A DNA stretch of 64,000 nucleotides from CAMTVQ01 sp947085255 (GTDB taxonomy: Bacteria > Bacteroidota > Bacteroidia > Sphingobacteriales > Sphingobacteriaceae): contig CAMTVQ010000004.1 in assembly GCA_947085255.1 (NCBI GenBank), positions 186,001 to 250,000 of the forward strand, in the 5' to 3' direction. Below the pieces are notes generated by a model, which was not told the origin of the DNA, made no database searches, and saw nothing but the letters and a program-made list of their open reading frames with translations. Positions 1 to 9,003 of the stretch are shown here, piece by piece. The position numbers and the translations under genes are program-made. Each line of letters starts with the position of its first letter. The stretch's first letter is position 1.

Positions 1-2
1 TG

Positions 3-749
3 TACCAAACTACAACGTTTTTGCCTAAAAAATTGTACTTAAAATTGCTCACAGCAAGGCTTAAAAGCTTTGAAGAAAAGCAGCTACAGTATTTCGATGC
101 CATTGTACCCATTACCAACCAAGATAAAAGTTGGCTAAAACAATGTCAACCGCACTTACCCATTCATACTATACCTGCTGGGTTAGAATTAGATACGTTC
201 CCTGCAGTTCAGCCTCCTGTAAATGCATATAGTATTTTTCATATTGGTGCATTAGATTGGCAGCCTAACCAAGAAGCACTAAAATGGTTTTTGACCAGTG
301 TATGGCCTTTATTGCAAAAACAACTACCCCATCTGCAATTCTTTATTGCTGGTAAAAACACTCCAGAAGCTTATTTCAATTGGAATATTGCAGGGGTAAA
401 AGTACTTGGACAGGTACCTAATGCGGCACAGTTTATGCAAGCGCACAATGTTATGGTGGTACCTCTTTTGTCGGGTAGTGGTATGCGCTTAAAGGTAATA
501 GAAGGAATGGCGCTGGGTAAAACCATTGTAAGCACCACTGTTGGTGCTGAAGGAGTAATATGCAATCCTAGCGAAGATATTTTACTAGCAGATACTCCCG
601 CCGATTTTAGCGCCGCTATTGCGTACTGTATTGCCAATGCCGAAAAAAGCGAGAAAATAGGCAAAAAAGCAGCACAAACAGCTCGTAAACATTACGAATA
701 TTCTGCTTTAACCAATCAATTAGTTGCATTTTATCAACAATTATTATGA
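3..749 (+). CDS. Glycosyltransferase, GT4/GT1-type, 5'-partial
   Basis: The frame is open to the window edge, so the N-terminal domain is missing. A TTG at 21 is unlikely to be the start because the residues before it continue a typical glycosyltransferase sequence. The visible part is the C-terminal GT-B half, with the nucleotide-sugar binding motif GSGMRLKVIEGMALGKTIVS followed by GAEGV. The family transfers a sugar from an activated donor, usually during surface polysaccharide assembly; the substrate cannot be read here. The stop overlaps the start of the next glycosyltransferase (ATGA), which implies translational coupling and a shared pathway. Confidence 0.88.
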   Translation, partial: YQTTTFLPKKLYLKLLTARLKSFEEKQLQYFDAIVPITNQDKSWLKQCQPHLPIHTIPAGLELDTFPAVQPPVNAYSIFHIGALDWQPNQEALKWFLTSVWPLLQKQLPHLQFFIAGKNTPEAYFNWNIAGVKVLGQVPNAAQFMQAHNVMVVPLLSGSGMRLKVIEGMALGKTIVSTTVGAEGVICNPSEDILLADTPADFSAAIAYCIANAEKSEKIGKKAAQTARKHYEYSALTNQLVAFYQQLL

Positions 750-1912
750 TGCTTGAGCTATTATTTTGGTTAATTGTTGGAGCTGTTTTACATAGCTATT
801 TAGTGTTTCCATTGGTATTGCAGCTGTTTGCCGCTACAAAAAAGCAAAACGAACTTACCTACAGTTCAACCGATGAATTGCCTCATATAGCCATTATTTT
901 AGCGGTATATAACGAAGAGTTGGTTATTGAACAAAAACTACAAAGCACTTTTACAACCAATTATCCGCTCGATAAGCTAACGTTTTTAATAGGCTCCGAT
1001 GCCTCCACCGATACTACCAACGCTATTATTACCGATTGGCAACAGCGCTACCCGCAAATTAAGTTTAGCCAATTTTCGGCACGTACGGGCAAAGCGGGCA
1101 TTGTAACCCAGCTAATAAATGAGGCAGAGGCAAAAATTTTTATACTAACCGATGCCAACGTATTTTTTACCACAACTACCCTATTTGAGTTGGTAAAACA
1201 TTTTAAAAATCCTGCAATAGCTCAAGTAGGAGCAAATATTCTTAATCCGCAGCATAAAAAAGAGGGTATATCTTTTCAAGAGAAATCGTACTTGAGCCGT
1301 GAAAATTTAATGAAATACCAAGAAGGCATTATATGGGGCAGCATGATTGGTGCATTTGGTGGATGCTATGCTATTCGTAAATCGTATTGCACAACCGTAC
1401 CTGCAACGTATTTAATGGAAGATTTTTTTATATCCATGTATGCGCTTAGCAAAGGCGGAAAGGCAATAAACGAACTGCAAGCCGTTTGCTATGAAGATGT
1501 TTCTAACAAGATTTCTGAGGAGTTTAGGCGCAAGGTTCGTATATCTTCGGGCAATTTTCAAAATTTACACCATTACCGTTCATTACTATGGCGGTTCAAT
1601 GGCTTATCTTTTTGTTTTTGGTCGCACAAGGTATTGCGTTGGTATGGGCCTTTTTTTATTTTATCGGCCTTGTTCTTAAGTGGTATTTTAGCATTAGTAA
1701 GCAACTTTTATGCTGCTTTATTGTTAGTACAGATACTATTGTTAGCCATTCCGCTACTCGATGTAGTATTGCGTAGTATGGGTGTGCACAATAAACTCTT
1801 CAGATTTATTACGCATTTTTACCTCATGAATTTAGCATTGCTCATAGGTTGGGTAAAATATGCAAGAGGAATTAAAGCAAGCATTTGGGTACCCACGCAG
1901 CGCAATCAGTAG
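746..1912 (+). CDS. Membrane-anchored family 2 glycosyltransferase
   Basis: 388 residues. An N-terminal transmembrane segment (about 4-28) precedes a GT2 domain with the opening motif AVYNEE, the nucleotide-binding SDASTDTT and the DxD-like TDANVFF. Hydrophobic segments from about residue 290 to 375 anchor the C terminus. Proteins of this shape polymerise or extend polysaccharides at the inner face of the cytoplasmic membrane. The start overlaps the upstream glycosyltransferase stop by 4 nt, so the two are probably made together. The sugar and acceptor are unknown. The next gene, ribBA, starts 31 nt downstream but belongs to a different pathway. Confidence 0.9.
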   Translation: MMLELLFWLIVGAVLHSYLVFPLVLQLFAATKKQNELTYSSTDELPHIAIILAVYNEELVIEQKLQSTFTTNYPLDKLTFLIGSDASTDTTNAIITDWQQRYPQIKFSQFSARTGKAGIVTQLINEAEAKIFILTDANVFFTTTTLFELVKHFKNPAIAQVGANILNPQHKKEGISFQEKSYLSRENLMKYQEGIIWGSMIGAFGGCYAIRKSYCTTVPATYLMEDFFISMYALSKGGKAINELQAVCYEDVSNKISEEFRRKVRISSGNFQNLHHYRSLLWRFNGLSFCFWSHKVLRWYGPFFILSALFLSGILALVSNFYAALLLVQILLLAIPLLDVVLRSMGVHNKLFRFITHFYLMNLALLIGWVKYARGIKASIWVPTQRNQ

Positions 1913-1943
1913 CAGGTACATAATTTACGAGTAAATAAAAAAC

Positions 1944-3149
1944 ATGTTTAATACTATAGAAGAAGCCATTGCCGATATTAAAGCTGGAAAAGCAATAATT
2001 GTAGTTGATGATGAAGACCGTGAAAACGAAGGTGATTTTGTAACAGCAGCCCGAAATGCTACGCCAGAGATGATTAATTTTATGGCCAAGGAAGGTCGTG
2101 GTTTAATATGTGCACCCCTTACCGAACAACGTTGCCAAGAATTAAATTTAGACATGATGGTAGGTAGAAACACCTCTTCTCATGAAACTAATTTTACCGT
2201 TTCGGTAGATTTAATGGGCTTTGGCTGCACTACGGGAATTTCTGCAACTGATAGATCTAAAACTGTTTTACGATTAATAAATACCGAAGCAAAGGCAGCA
2301 GAATTTGGCCGTCCTGGGCATATTTTTCCATTAAAAGCCAAAGAAGGCGGAGTACTTCGCCGAGCTGGACATACAGAAGCTGCTGTAGATTTAGCTCGTT
2401 TAGCTGGTTTTGAACCTGCCGGATTAATTGTAGAGATTATGAACGATGATGGCGAAATGGCACGTGTACCCGATTTAGAAAAGATCGCCAAAAAATTCGA
2501 CCTTAAATTTATCTCTATACAAGATTTAATTGCGTATCGTCTACAAAACGAATCATCTGTACAAGAAGAAATACATGTAGATATGCCTACTCAATGGGGT
2601 AATTTTACAATGAAAGCATTTACCGTAACTGCTACTGGAGAAACCCATCTTGCACTAATAAAAGGTGACTGGAAACCCCAAGACCCTGTTTTGGTACGCG
2701 TACATTCTTCTTGTGTTACTGGTGATGTTTTTGGTTCGTGTCGCTGCGATTGTGGCCCACAATTGCATAAAGCAATGCAAATAGTAGAAGCAGAAGGTAG
2801 CGGTGTAATTTTATACATGCACCAAGAAGGCAGAGGAATAGGACTAATAAACAAACTAAAAGCCTACCAATTACAAGAAAAAGGATTGGATACTGTAGAA
2901 GCAAATATTCAATTAGGTTTTAATATGGACGAGCGCGACTACGGTATTGGAGCTCAAATATTGCGCAAATTAGGCGTGAGCAAAATGCGCTTAATAAGTA
3001 ATAATCCGACAAAAAGAGCTGCTATTGTAGGTTATGGTTTAGAAGTTGTAGAAAATGTACCACTAGAAATACAGCCCAATAAACACAACGAAAAATACCT
3101 ACAAACCAAGCGTGATAAAATGGGTCACACTATTTTAAAGAATAAATAA
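1944..3149 (+). CDS. ribBA: Bifunctional 3,4-dihydroxy-2-butanone-4-phosphate synthase / GTP cyclohydrolase II
   Basis: 401 residues with two enzymes in the usual order. The N-terminal RibB domain (about 1-200) has the acidic metal-binding motif DDEDRENEGDF. The C-terminal RibA domain (about 205-400) has the zinc cysteines in CVTGDVFGSCRCDCG and the motif HQEGRGIGL. RibB converts ribulose 5-phosphate to the four-carbon riboflavin precursor and RibA opens GTP, so one protein feeds both branches of riboflavin synthesis in the cytosol. All key residues I can recognise are present. The 31 nt upstream is far too short for an FMN riboswitch. Confidence 0.97.
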   Translation: MFNTIEEAIADIKAGKAIIVVDDEDRENEGDFVTAARNATPEMINFMAKEGRGLICAPLTEQRCQELNLDMMVGRNTSSHETNFTVSVDLMGFGCTTGISATDRSKTVLRLINTEAKAAEFGRPGHIFPLKAKEGGVLRRAGHTEAAVDLARLAGFEPAGLIVEIMNDDGEMARVPDLEKIAKKFDLKFISIQDLIAYRLQNESSVQEEIHVDMPTQWGNFTMKAFTVTATGETHLALIKGDWKPQDPVLVRVHSSCVTGDVFGSCRCDCGPQLHKAMQIVEAEGSGVILYMHQEGRGIGLINKLKAYQLQEKGLDTVEANIQLGFNMDERDYGIGAQILRKLGVSKMRLISNNPTKRAAIVGYGLEVVENVPLEIQPNKHNEKYLQTKRDKMGHTILKNK

Positions 3150-3161
3150 GGGCTAACCCCG

Positions 3162-4163
3162 ATGAAATTGGCACGCCTACTTTTTCTATTGTGCATTGTG
3201 CTACCTGTAAACAGTTGGGCACAATACACCATAAAGTACGAAGACTGGAAACTGGTTTTTGAAGAAGAATTTAAAGGGCAAAACAGCGACCTGTCTAAGA
3301 ACTGGTATTATTACTACAAGTTTGGGCAAATGCAGGCGCCCAGCACTATTTATTTCAATACGTATACCGATACCAGTAACCTTATCGTAAAAGAAGGAAA
3401 AGCCTACCTTTTTACAAAAAAACTAGACTACCCCGTTATTACCCCAGATAGCGGTATTTATAACTACAGCCATGCGCTGCTGCGTAGCAAACAGGATGAT
3501 TTTCCGCAATACAATGATCGATTTCCACAATCTGGAGGATATTTATACGGCATGTTTGAAATACGCTGCAAACTACCTAAAGTAAAGGGGCAATTTCCTG
3601 CATTTTGGTTGTGTGGTAATAATGCATGGCCACCAGAAATAGATGTTTTCGAGTTCCATAAAGCGGGTAAAAAACAACGTCTAACAGCATCGGTACATTG
3701 GCTCAACGATGCTTACTTTGCTTTGCCAGACAGCATGCGCGTGCGGTCGCAGCTTCCTAAAAACATGGCTTCATCTACCGATTATACACGTAGATACAAT
3801 CTTACCAGAAAAATGCACACCTATAGTGTAATATGGACCCCCGAATGCATTATCTGGTGCTTTGATAAAAAAGTGGTTAAAACAGATACCATAGCAAAGC
3901 ATATACCTGGGCATATTTCGGCTAAGTATTTAAGCGAGATGTGCAAATGGAATAAAATGGATATAGTCGTAAACAGTGGGCTAAACTACCCAAAACAGGG
4001 AGATAATAGCATTGACAACGATCCTTTTATTATTGAATATGTGCGCGTATACAAACCAGCTACACTAAATGATTATAACGGTACCGATTTAGCAGGTTAT
4101 TTTTACAATCAATTAGTACCTGCTTACCGAAAAGCGACCACAGCTAAAAGCAAAAAAGGGTAA
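3162..4163 (+). CDS. Secreted GH16-like glycoside hydrolase
   Basis: 333 residues beginning with a signal peptide (about 1-20, ending NSWAQ). The central domain carries EIDVFEF, which fits the GH16 catalytic pattern ExDxxE, the two glutamates being nucleophile and acid/base. The surrounding sequence (GYLYGMFEIRCKLPK, FPAFWLCG) is also typical of GH16 beta-jelly-rolls. The family hydrolyses or transglycosylates beta-glucans, agars or related polysaccharides; specificity is not readable. There is no T9SS sorting domain, so it probably stays periplasmic or is released. The stop codon lies inside a strong terminator palindrome. It starts 12 nt after ribBA, probably by readthrough rather than shared function. 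Confidence 0.85.
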   Translation: MKLARLLFLLCIVLPVNSWAQYTIKYEDWKLVFEEEFKGQNSDLSKNWYYYYKFGQMQAPSTIYFNTYTDTSNLIVKEGKAYLFTKKLDYPVITPDSGIYNYSHALLRSKQDDFPQYNDRFPQSGGYLYGMFEIRCKLPKVKGQFPAFWLCGNNAWPPEIDVFEFHKAGKKQRLTASVHWLNDAYFALPDSMRVRSQLPKNMASSTDYTRRYNLTRKMHTYSVIWTPECIIWCFDKKVVKTDTIAKHIPGHISAKYLSEMCKWNKMDIVVNSGLNYPKQGDNSIDNDPFIIEYVRVYKPATLNDYNGTDLAGYFYNQLVPAYRKATTAKSKKG

Positions 4164-4185
4164 CGCAATTGCGTTACCCTTTTTT
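4152..4185. terminator. Bidirectional terminator between GH16 gene and hppA
   Basis: This is a perfect 34 bp palindrome: an A6 run, GGGTAACGCAA, TTGCGTTACCC and a T6 run. The G/C stem is 11 bp per arm, and both strands end in six T. It overlaps the stop codon of the plus-strand GH16-like gene and lies 21 bp beyond the minus-strand hppA stop, so it can terminate both convergent genes. Confidence 0.9.
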
Positions 4186-4205
4186 GGTAGTCTAATAATT
4201 ACTAA

Positions 4206-6590
4206 TTATTCTGATTTTTCTGTATGTGTATGCTCCTCACCATGCATATCACCATGATTTGTCGAATCGCCTTTGCTTGCATCTACATGAGCTAAACACA
4301 TCGCTTTTTGCTCAGGAGTACAACCTACAGAATCGCAGTAAGCAGCACATTCTTCTTTGCTCATGGTCATACATTTTTTCATATCACATGCTTCATTCAT
4401 TTGCATGTTATGACAAGCCTCAACTTTATCTTTTTTGCAGCAATCTGCTTCCTCTGTACTAGCTACAACAGCTATATATGGAGCAATTACCAACGAAACG
4501 ATAGACATTAATTTAATCAAGATGTTCATTGATGGACCAGAAGTATCTTTAAATGGATCACCTACTGTATCACCCGTAACAGAAGCCTTATGTGGTTCTG
4601 ATTTTTTGTAAAACATCTCGCCGTTAATTTCAACACCCTTTTCGAATGACTTTTTAGCGTTATCCCAAGCACCACCTGCATTTGATTGGAAAATACCCAT
4701 CAATACACCACTTACAGTAACACCAGCCAATAAACCACCTAATACCTCAGGACCAAATGCAAAACCTACAATTACAGGAGTAATTAAGGCAATAGCACCT
4801 GGAAGCATCATTTCGCGGATAGAAGCCTCGGTAGAAATAGCTACACATTTTTCGTATTCTGGTTTTGCTTTGTATTCCATAATACCTGGAATTTCGCGAA
4901 ACTGACGTCTTACTTCTTGCACCATATCCATAGCAGCTTTACCAACCGCCTGAATACACAATGCCGAGAATATAAACGGAATCATAGCACCTACAAATAA
5001 ACCAGCTAATACGTTTGCTTTGTAAATATCAATAGCATCGATACCTGCAATACCTACAAATGCTGCAAATAATGCTAATGATGTTAGTGCTGCCGAAGCA
5101 ATTGCAAATCCTTTTCCAGTAGCTGCTGTTGTATTACCAACTGCATCTAAGTTATCGGTACGTTCACGTACTTCTGGAGGTAATTGACTCATCTCAGCAA
5201 TACCACCCGCGTTATCTGCAATAGGTCCAAATGCATCAATAGCCAATTGCATAGCTGTTGTTGCCATCATACCAGCAGCTGCAATAGCTACACCGTATAA
5301 TCCAGCAAAATAAAAGGAAGCCATAATACCAGCTGCCAATGTTAAGATTGGAATAACCGTTGATTTCATACCTACCGATAAACCACCAATAATATTGGTA
5401 GCATGACCAGTAGCTGATTGCTTAATAATAGAAAGTACGGGAGCCTTACCCATTGCTGTGTAATACTCGGTAACAATACTCATAATTGCACCAACAATTG
5501 TTCCTGTAACAATGGCTAAGAAAACACCCATTTTAGTAAAAGTTACACTACGTAAAGTGATATCGCCATCTGGCAACATCCACATTACGATAAAATAAGA
5601 AGCAAATACTGTTAGCAACATAGAAGCCCAGTTACCTAAGTTCAATGCATTTTGCACACTTGATTTTTCGTCCTTAATACGTACAAACCACGTTCCTACT
5701 ATCGAGAAAAGAATACCTAATCCACATATTACCATTGGTAATAAAATAGGCGACATTCCTCCAAAATTATCAGCAACATTAATTTCTTGACCCAATACCA
5801 TTGTAGCTAAAATGGTAGCCACATACGACCCAAATAAATCGGCACCCATACCTGCTACATCACCAACGTTGTCTCCAACGTTATCTGCAATTGTAGCTGG
5901 GTTACGTACATCATCCTCAGGGATACCTGCTTCAACTTTACCTACTAAATCGGCACCTACATCGGCTGCTTTAGTATAAATACCACCGCCAACACGGGCA
6001 AACAAGGCTATTGATTCTGCTCCTAATGAAAAACCTGTCAATACTTCTATTGCAGTTCTCATTTCTTCGCTATTTACTTCAACAACATTAAATATTTTTA
6101 AGAAAACGATGAACAATCCACCAAGACCTAAAACAGCTAAACCTGCAACACCAAGACCCATTACCGTTCCTCCAGTAAAAGAAACTTTTAATGCTTGAGC
6201 CAAGCTAGTACGTGCTGCTTGAGTGGTACGAACGTTTGCTTTGGTAGCTACCTTCATTCCAATATATCCCGCCGTTGCAGAAAATACAGCACCTATAATA
6301 AAGGATATAGAAATAATCCAGCTCGAGTGAATTGCATTACCATTCACTTCATGCACAGTACCCGAATAGGCTAATAATGCTGCAGTAAATAGAACGAATA
6401 TGCTAAGCACTTTCCATTCTGCCTTTAAAAAAGCCATGGCGCCGTCGGCAATATACCCTGCAAGCTCTTGCATTTTTGCATCGCCAGCATCTTGCTTATT
6501 TATCCAAGCCGATTTAATAGCGGTAACTATTAATGCCAGCACACCAAATGCAGGAACTAAATAGATAAGATTGTGTTGAAAAAACTCCAT
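4206..6590 (-). CDS. hppA: Membrane-bound ion-pumping pyrophosphatase with Cys/His-rich tail
   Basis: 794 residues with many transmembrane helices. Hallmarks are GGGIYTKAADVGADLVGKVE, IADNVGDNVGDVAGMGADLF and GNTTAATGKG. The enzyme hydrolyses pyrophosphate and pumps H+ and/or Na+ across the membrane. Alanine rather than lysine in GNTTAATGKG is the pattern known from K+-dependent members; I cannot tell H+ from Na+ specificity. Residues 711-794, after the last membrane helix, form an extra tail with nine Cys, six His and seven Met, including CC, EECAAYC and a terminal HTHTEKSE. I infer metal or redox binding on the extracytoplasmic side, where the C terminus of this family is known to lie. Single gene with its own promoter and terminator. 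Confidence 0.97.
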   Translation of the reverse strand: MEFFQHNLIYLVPAFGVLALIVTAIKSAWINKQDAGDAKMQELAGYIADGAMAFLKAEWKVLSIFVLFTAALLAYSGTVHEVNGNAIHSSWIISISFIIGAVFSATAGYIGMKVATKANVRTTQAARTSLAQALKVSFTGGTVMGLGVAGLAVLGLGGLFIVFLKIFNVVEVNSEEMRTAIEVLTGFSLGAESIALFARVGGGIYTKAADVGADLVGKVEAGIPEDDVRNPATIADNVGDNVGDVAGMGADLFGSYVATILATMVLGQEINVADNFGGMSPILLPMVICGLGILFSIVGTWFVRIKDEKSSVQNALNLGNWASMLLTVFASYFIVMWMLPDGDITLRSVTFTKMGVFLAIVTGTIVGAIMSIVTEYYTAMGKAPVLSIIKQSATGHATNIIGGLSVGMKSTVIPILTLAAGIMASFYFAGLYGVAIAAAGMMATTAMQLAIDAFGPIADNAGGIAEMSQLPPEVRERTDNLDAVGNTTAATGKGFAIASAALTSLALFAAFVGIAGIDAIDIYKANVLAGLFVGAMIPFIFSALCIQAVGKAAMDMVQEVRRQFREIPGIMEYKAKPEYEKCVAISTEASIREMMLPGAIALITPVIVGFAFGPEVLGGLLAGVTVSGVLMGIFQSNAGGAWDNAKKSFEKGVEINGEMFYKKSEPHKASVTGDTVGDPFKDTSGPSMNILIKLMSIVSLVIAPYIAVVASTEEADCCKKDKVEACHNMQMNEACDMKKCMTMSKEECAAYCDSVGCTPEQKAMCLAHVDASKGDSTNHGDMHGEEHTHTEKSE

Positions 6591-6636
6591 ACTTTACGTT
6601 ATTAATTTGTTTAATTTTTCAATTTTAAAAAGTCCG

Positions 6637-6667
6637 CAAAAATAGAGTAGTAAACTGAATAATCAAA
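6637..6667 (-). promoter_or_regulatory. Bacteroidota-type promoter of hppA
   Basis: On the minus strand the sequence reads TTTG (6664-6667), 19 nt, then TATTTTTG (6637-6644). This matches the Bacteroidota sigma-70-type consensus TTTG-N19-TAnnTTTG exactly. The box lies about 46 nt before the hppA start, giving a leader of roughly 40 nt. Confidence 0.75.
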
Positions 6668-6748
6668 TTTTATTCTGCACTAGCACATATCTTTAATAGC
6701 TAGCACTGCTCATCACCAAATAATTACATTACTAAATATGAAATTTTG

Positions 6749-6780
6749 TTTGGCACTTGTTATTTGTTTCCGTATCTTAG
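6749..6780 (+). promoter_or_regulatory. Probable promoter of the T9SS protein gene at 6820
   Basis: TTTG at 6749-6752, a 20 nt spacer, then TATCTTAG at 6773-6780, one mismatch from TAnnTTTG. It is 39 nt upstream of the chosen ATG. The remainder of the 6591-6819 intergenic region holds only this and the divergent hppA promoter as far as I can see. Confidence 0.45.
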
Positions 6781-6819
6781 TACCCTTATTTGTATTATAT
6801 CAAACTTAAATTTCAAAAG

Positions 6820-8937
6820 ATGAACAAGAAAATTACCACACTTGTAAAAGGTACACTTGCCGTAGCAAGTTTTATATTCCTACAAGTATCTACTGCGGAT
6901 GCACAAATTCAATATTTGCGCAGCACGCAAGAACCTAATCCTATTTTTGATCCACAAAATAAGCCAGCTGCTGGTCCAGATGCTGGTGTGGTAAGAATAC
7001 TTACTCCTTTTAATAAATGTAGCTTTGGTGCAGCTGAGGATGTAACTATCGAGGTACAAAACTTTAGTACTGACTCTGTATTGTCAAACATTCCAGTAAC
7101 ACTACGTGTAGCTACAGGTACAGTTATAACCGAAACAATAGCAGGTCCTATTGCAATAGGTGCGAAAGCGTTATATACCTTTACAGCAAAAGCTGATTTA
7201 TCTTCATTAGCCACTTACACTATTACTACTGCTACTGCTCTTACTGGTGATGTAAACAGTGCTAACAACAGCCGTAACGTAACTGTTAATGAATCTACAC
7301 CTGTAAGTTTCGACACTACGTCTATTTACACAGGTTTTGAATCTACAGACATACCTGCTTTACAATTATTCGATTTATTGGGTAATGGAGATGGCATTGA
7401 CTGGAACTTCAACGAACGCCAATTGCCACGTAGCGGAAAAGCAAGTTGTGGTTTATTTACTGGACCTGCTGCTTCTGACGATTGGATTTTCACAAAACAA
7501 TGTATTGTTTTAGCAGCTGGTGATATTGTAGATGTATCTTTTTGGTATGCTGGAAATGGTATTGGTGCATCATTAATTGGTGACGAAAAATTGGAAATTC
7601 GCGTTGGTACAGGTAAAACACCTGCTCAAATGACTACGAGCATATTTACTGATACTACCTTTGGTGGTACTACTTATCGCTCAGGATCTGGTCGCTTTAC
7701 TGCACCTGCAGCTGGTAATTATTTTATTGGTTTTCATGGATTTACACCTGGCCAAACCCAAGGACAAGGTCTAATCAATCTTGATGACATAAAAATCAGA
7801 AAACAATCAGCTCAAAACGTTGTAGTAAGTGCTATTAAAGCGCCTAAAACTTCTTGTGATTTTAGTAGTGCAGAAACAATCACTGTGCTTTTAACAAACG
7901 TAGGTACACAAGCAGCTTCAAACATTCCAGTAACAATGAAGCCAAGCAAAACTTCTACTATTACCATTAGTGATACTTACACTGGCAGTATAGCACCTGG
8001 GCAATCTGTTGAGTTTACTTTTGGTGCAGGTAAGACACTTGATATTTCTGCAGGTACTAGCTATCGTTTATATAGCACTACTGACTTAGCTAAAAACGGA
8101 GAAGAGTTTACTCAACAAATTACCGAAATTAAAGCTAAAACATTCCCTACAAATGGTACAGATTTAGTTGTTTCTTTTGAAGAAGATGAAGAAACTACTG
8201 TATTAGCAGGATGGGATTTTCAAGACACTAATTCAGATAGCGTAACATGGATCACATTCCGCTCTCCACAAAATCAAGCACAAACTGGTGCGCGTACTCT
8301 AACCTACTTTAGTAATGGTGATAACACATTAGATGGTGATGATTATGCATTCTCTAAATGTTTAACTTTAGATGCTGACCATAAATATGAAATTGCTTTA
8401 AGCTATAAATTTGGCACTAACGGTGGCGATTTAGGTGGCAGCTTTGCTATTACTTTTGGTAATGATCAACGTCCTGATGCTCATACTGAACTATTAATCT
8501 TAGATGGTTTAGACAATGCAGATTATGCATTAGCTGAGGTTACAGGCTTACAAGTTCCAGAGAATGGCAACTATTATGTTGGTATCCGTGCTCTTACTCC
8601 AGCAAACGAAGGTACTTTATACATTGATGACTTTGCATTTACAAGAAACGATGCAAGTGTTGGCGGTGTTAAATTTGGTAACTTAGATAGAGCTGTGCGT
8701 GTATTCCCTAACCCTTCAAAAGATATCGTAACATTAAACGTAGCGTTTGAACAAAAACAAGATGCTACTATTACTATAACTGATATATTAGGTAATGTTG
8801 TTTTACAAGAAACACGTAAAGGTTTATTGAATGATAAAATCAATTTTGATTTATCAGCTCAGGCAAACGGTGTATACTTTGTAAAAGTTCAGAATGCTGA
8901 TTTAAATATTGTTAAGAAAGTATTAATTTCTAAATAA
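6820..8937 (+). CDS. Large modular T9SS-secreted surface protein
   Basis: 705 residues from the ATG at 6820; an in-frame TTG 30 nt upstream lacks support because MNKK begins a normal signal peptide ending ADAQ. The body looks like a duplicated pair: a CARDB-like domain (about 45-155) followed by a jelly-roll/choice-of-anchor-like domain (about 165-325), then a second CARDB-like domain (about 335-435) and a second jelly roll (about 440-620). The C-terminal 80 residues are a type A T9SS sorting domain (RVFPNPSKDIVTLNV ... GVYFVKVQ ... KKVLISK), removed during secretion. No catalytic motif is visible, so an adhesive or structural surface role is an inference. Confidence 0.88.
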   Translation: MNKKITTLVKGTLAVASFIFLQVSTADAQIQYLRSTQEPNPIFDPQNKPAAGPDAGVVRILTPFNKCSFGAAEDVTIEVQNFSTDSVLSNIPVTLRVATGTVITETIAGPIAIGAKALYTFTAKADLSSLATYTITTATALTGDVNSANNSRNVTVNESTPVSFDTTSIYTGFESTDIPALQLFDLLGNGDGIDWNFNERQLPRSGKASCGLFTGPAASDDWIFTKQCIVLAAGDIVDVSFWYAGNGIGASLIGDEKLEIRVGTGKTPAQMTTSIFTDTTFGGTTYRSGSGRFTAPAAGNYFIGFHGFTPGQTQGQGLINLDDIKIRKQSAQNVVVSAIKAPKTSCDFSSAETITVLLTNVGTQAASNIPVTMKPSKTSTITISDTYTGSIAPGQSVEFTFGAGKTLDISAGTSYRLYSTTDLAKNGEEFTQQITEIKAKTFPTNGTDLVVSFEEDEETTVLAGWDFQDTNSDSVTWITFRSPQNQAQTGARTLTYFSNGDNTLDGDDYAFSKCLTLDADHKYEIALSYKFGTNGGDLGGSFAITFGNDQRPDAHTELLILDGLDNADYALAEVTGLQVPENGNYYVGIRALTPANEGTLYIDDFAFTRNDASVGGVKFGNLDRAVRVFPNPSKDIVTLNVAFEQKQDATITITDILGNVVLQETRKGLLNDKINFDLSAQANGVYFVKVQNADLNIVKKVLISK

Positions 8938-8953
8938 TAACACAATCATACTC

Positions 8954-8995
8954 AAAAAAAAGCTTCCTGCGCATTGCGGGAGGCTTTTTTCTTTT
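8954..8995 (+). terminator. Rho-independent terminator after the T9SS gene
   Basis: A 9 bp stem GCTTCCTGC / GCGGGAGGC (with G-T pairs) around a short loop, preceded by an A run and followed by TTTTTTCTTTT. It sits about 20 bp past the stop codon. Confidence 0.85.
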
Positions 8996-9003
8996 ACACC
9001 TAT

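Noticed and set aside
746..749. Frameshift joining the two glycosyltransferases
   Set aside because: The ATGA overlap separates two complete families (GT-B type and GT2 type), each with its own motifs.
1913..1943. FMN riboswitch upstream of ribBA
   Set aside because: Only 31 nt are available, far too little for an RFN element, and no matching motif is seen upstream within the glycosyltransferase gene.
4206..4460. The pyrophosphatase tail as a frameshift artefact
   Set aside because: The frame continues smoothly from the last helix, the tail has a biased but meaningful composition (Cys, His, Met, Glu, Lys), and the stop lies next to a proper terminator.
6591..6819. Possible RNA gene or riboswitch in the largest ordinary intergenic gap
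   Set aside because: The gap holds two promoter-like boxes and AT-rich sequence; no cloverleaf, no stable stem with conserved core.
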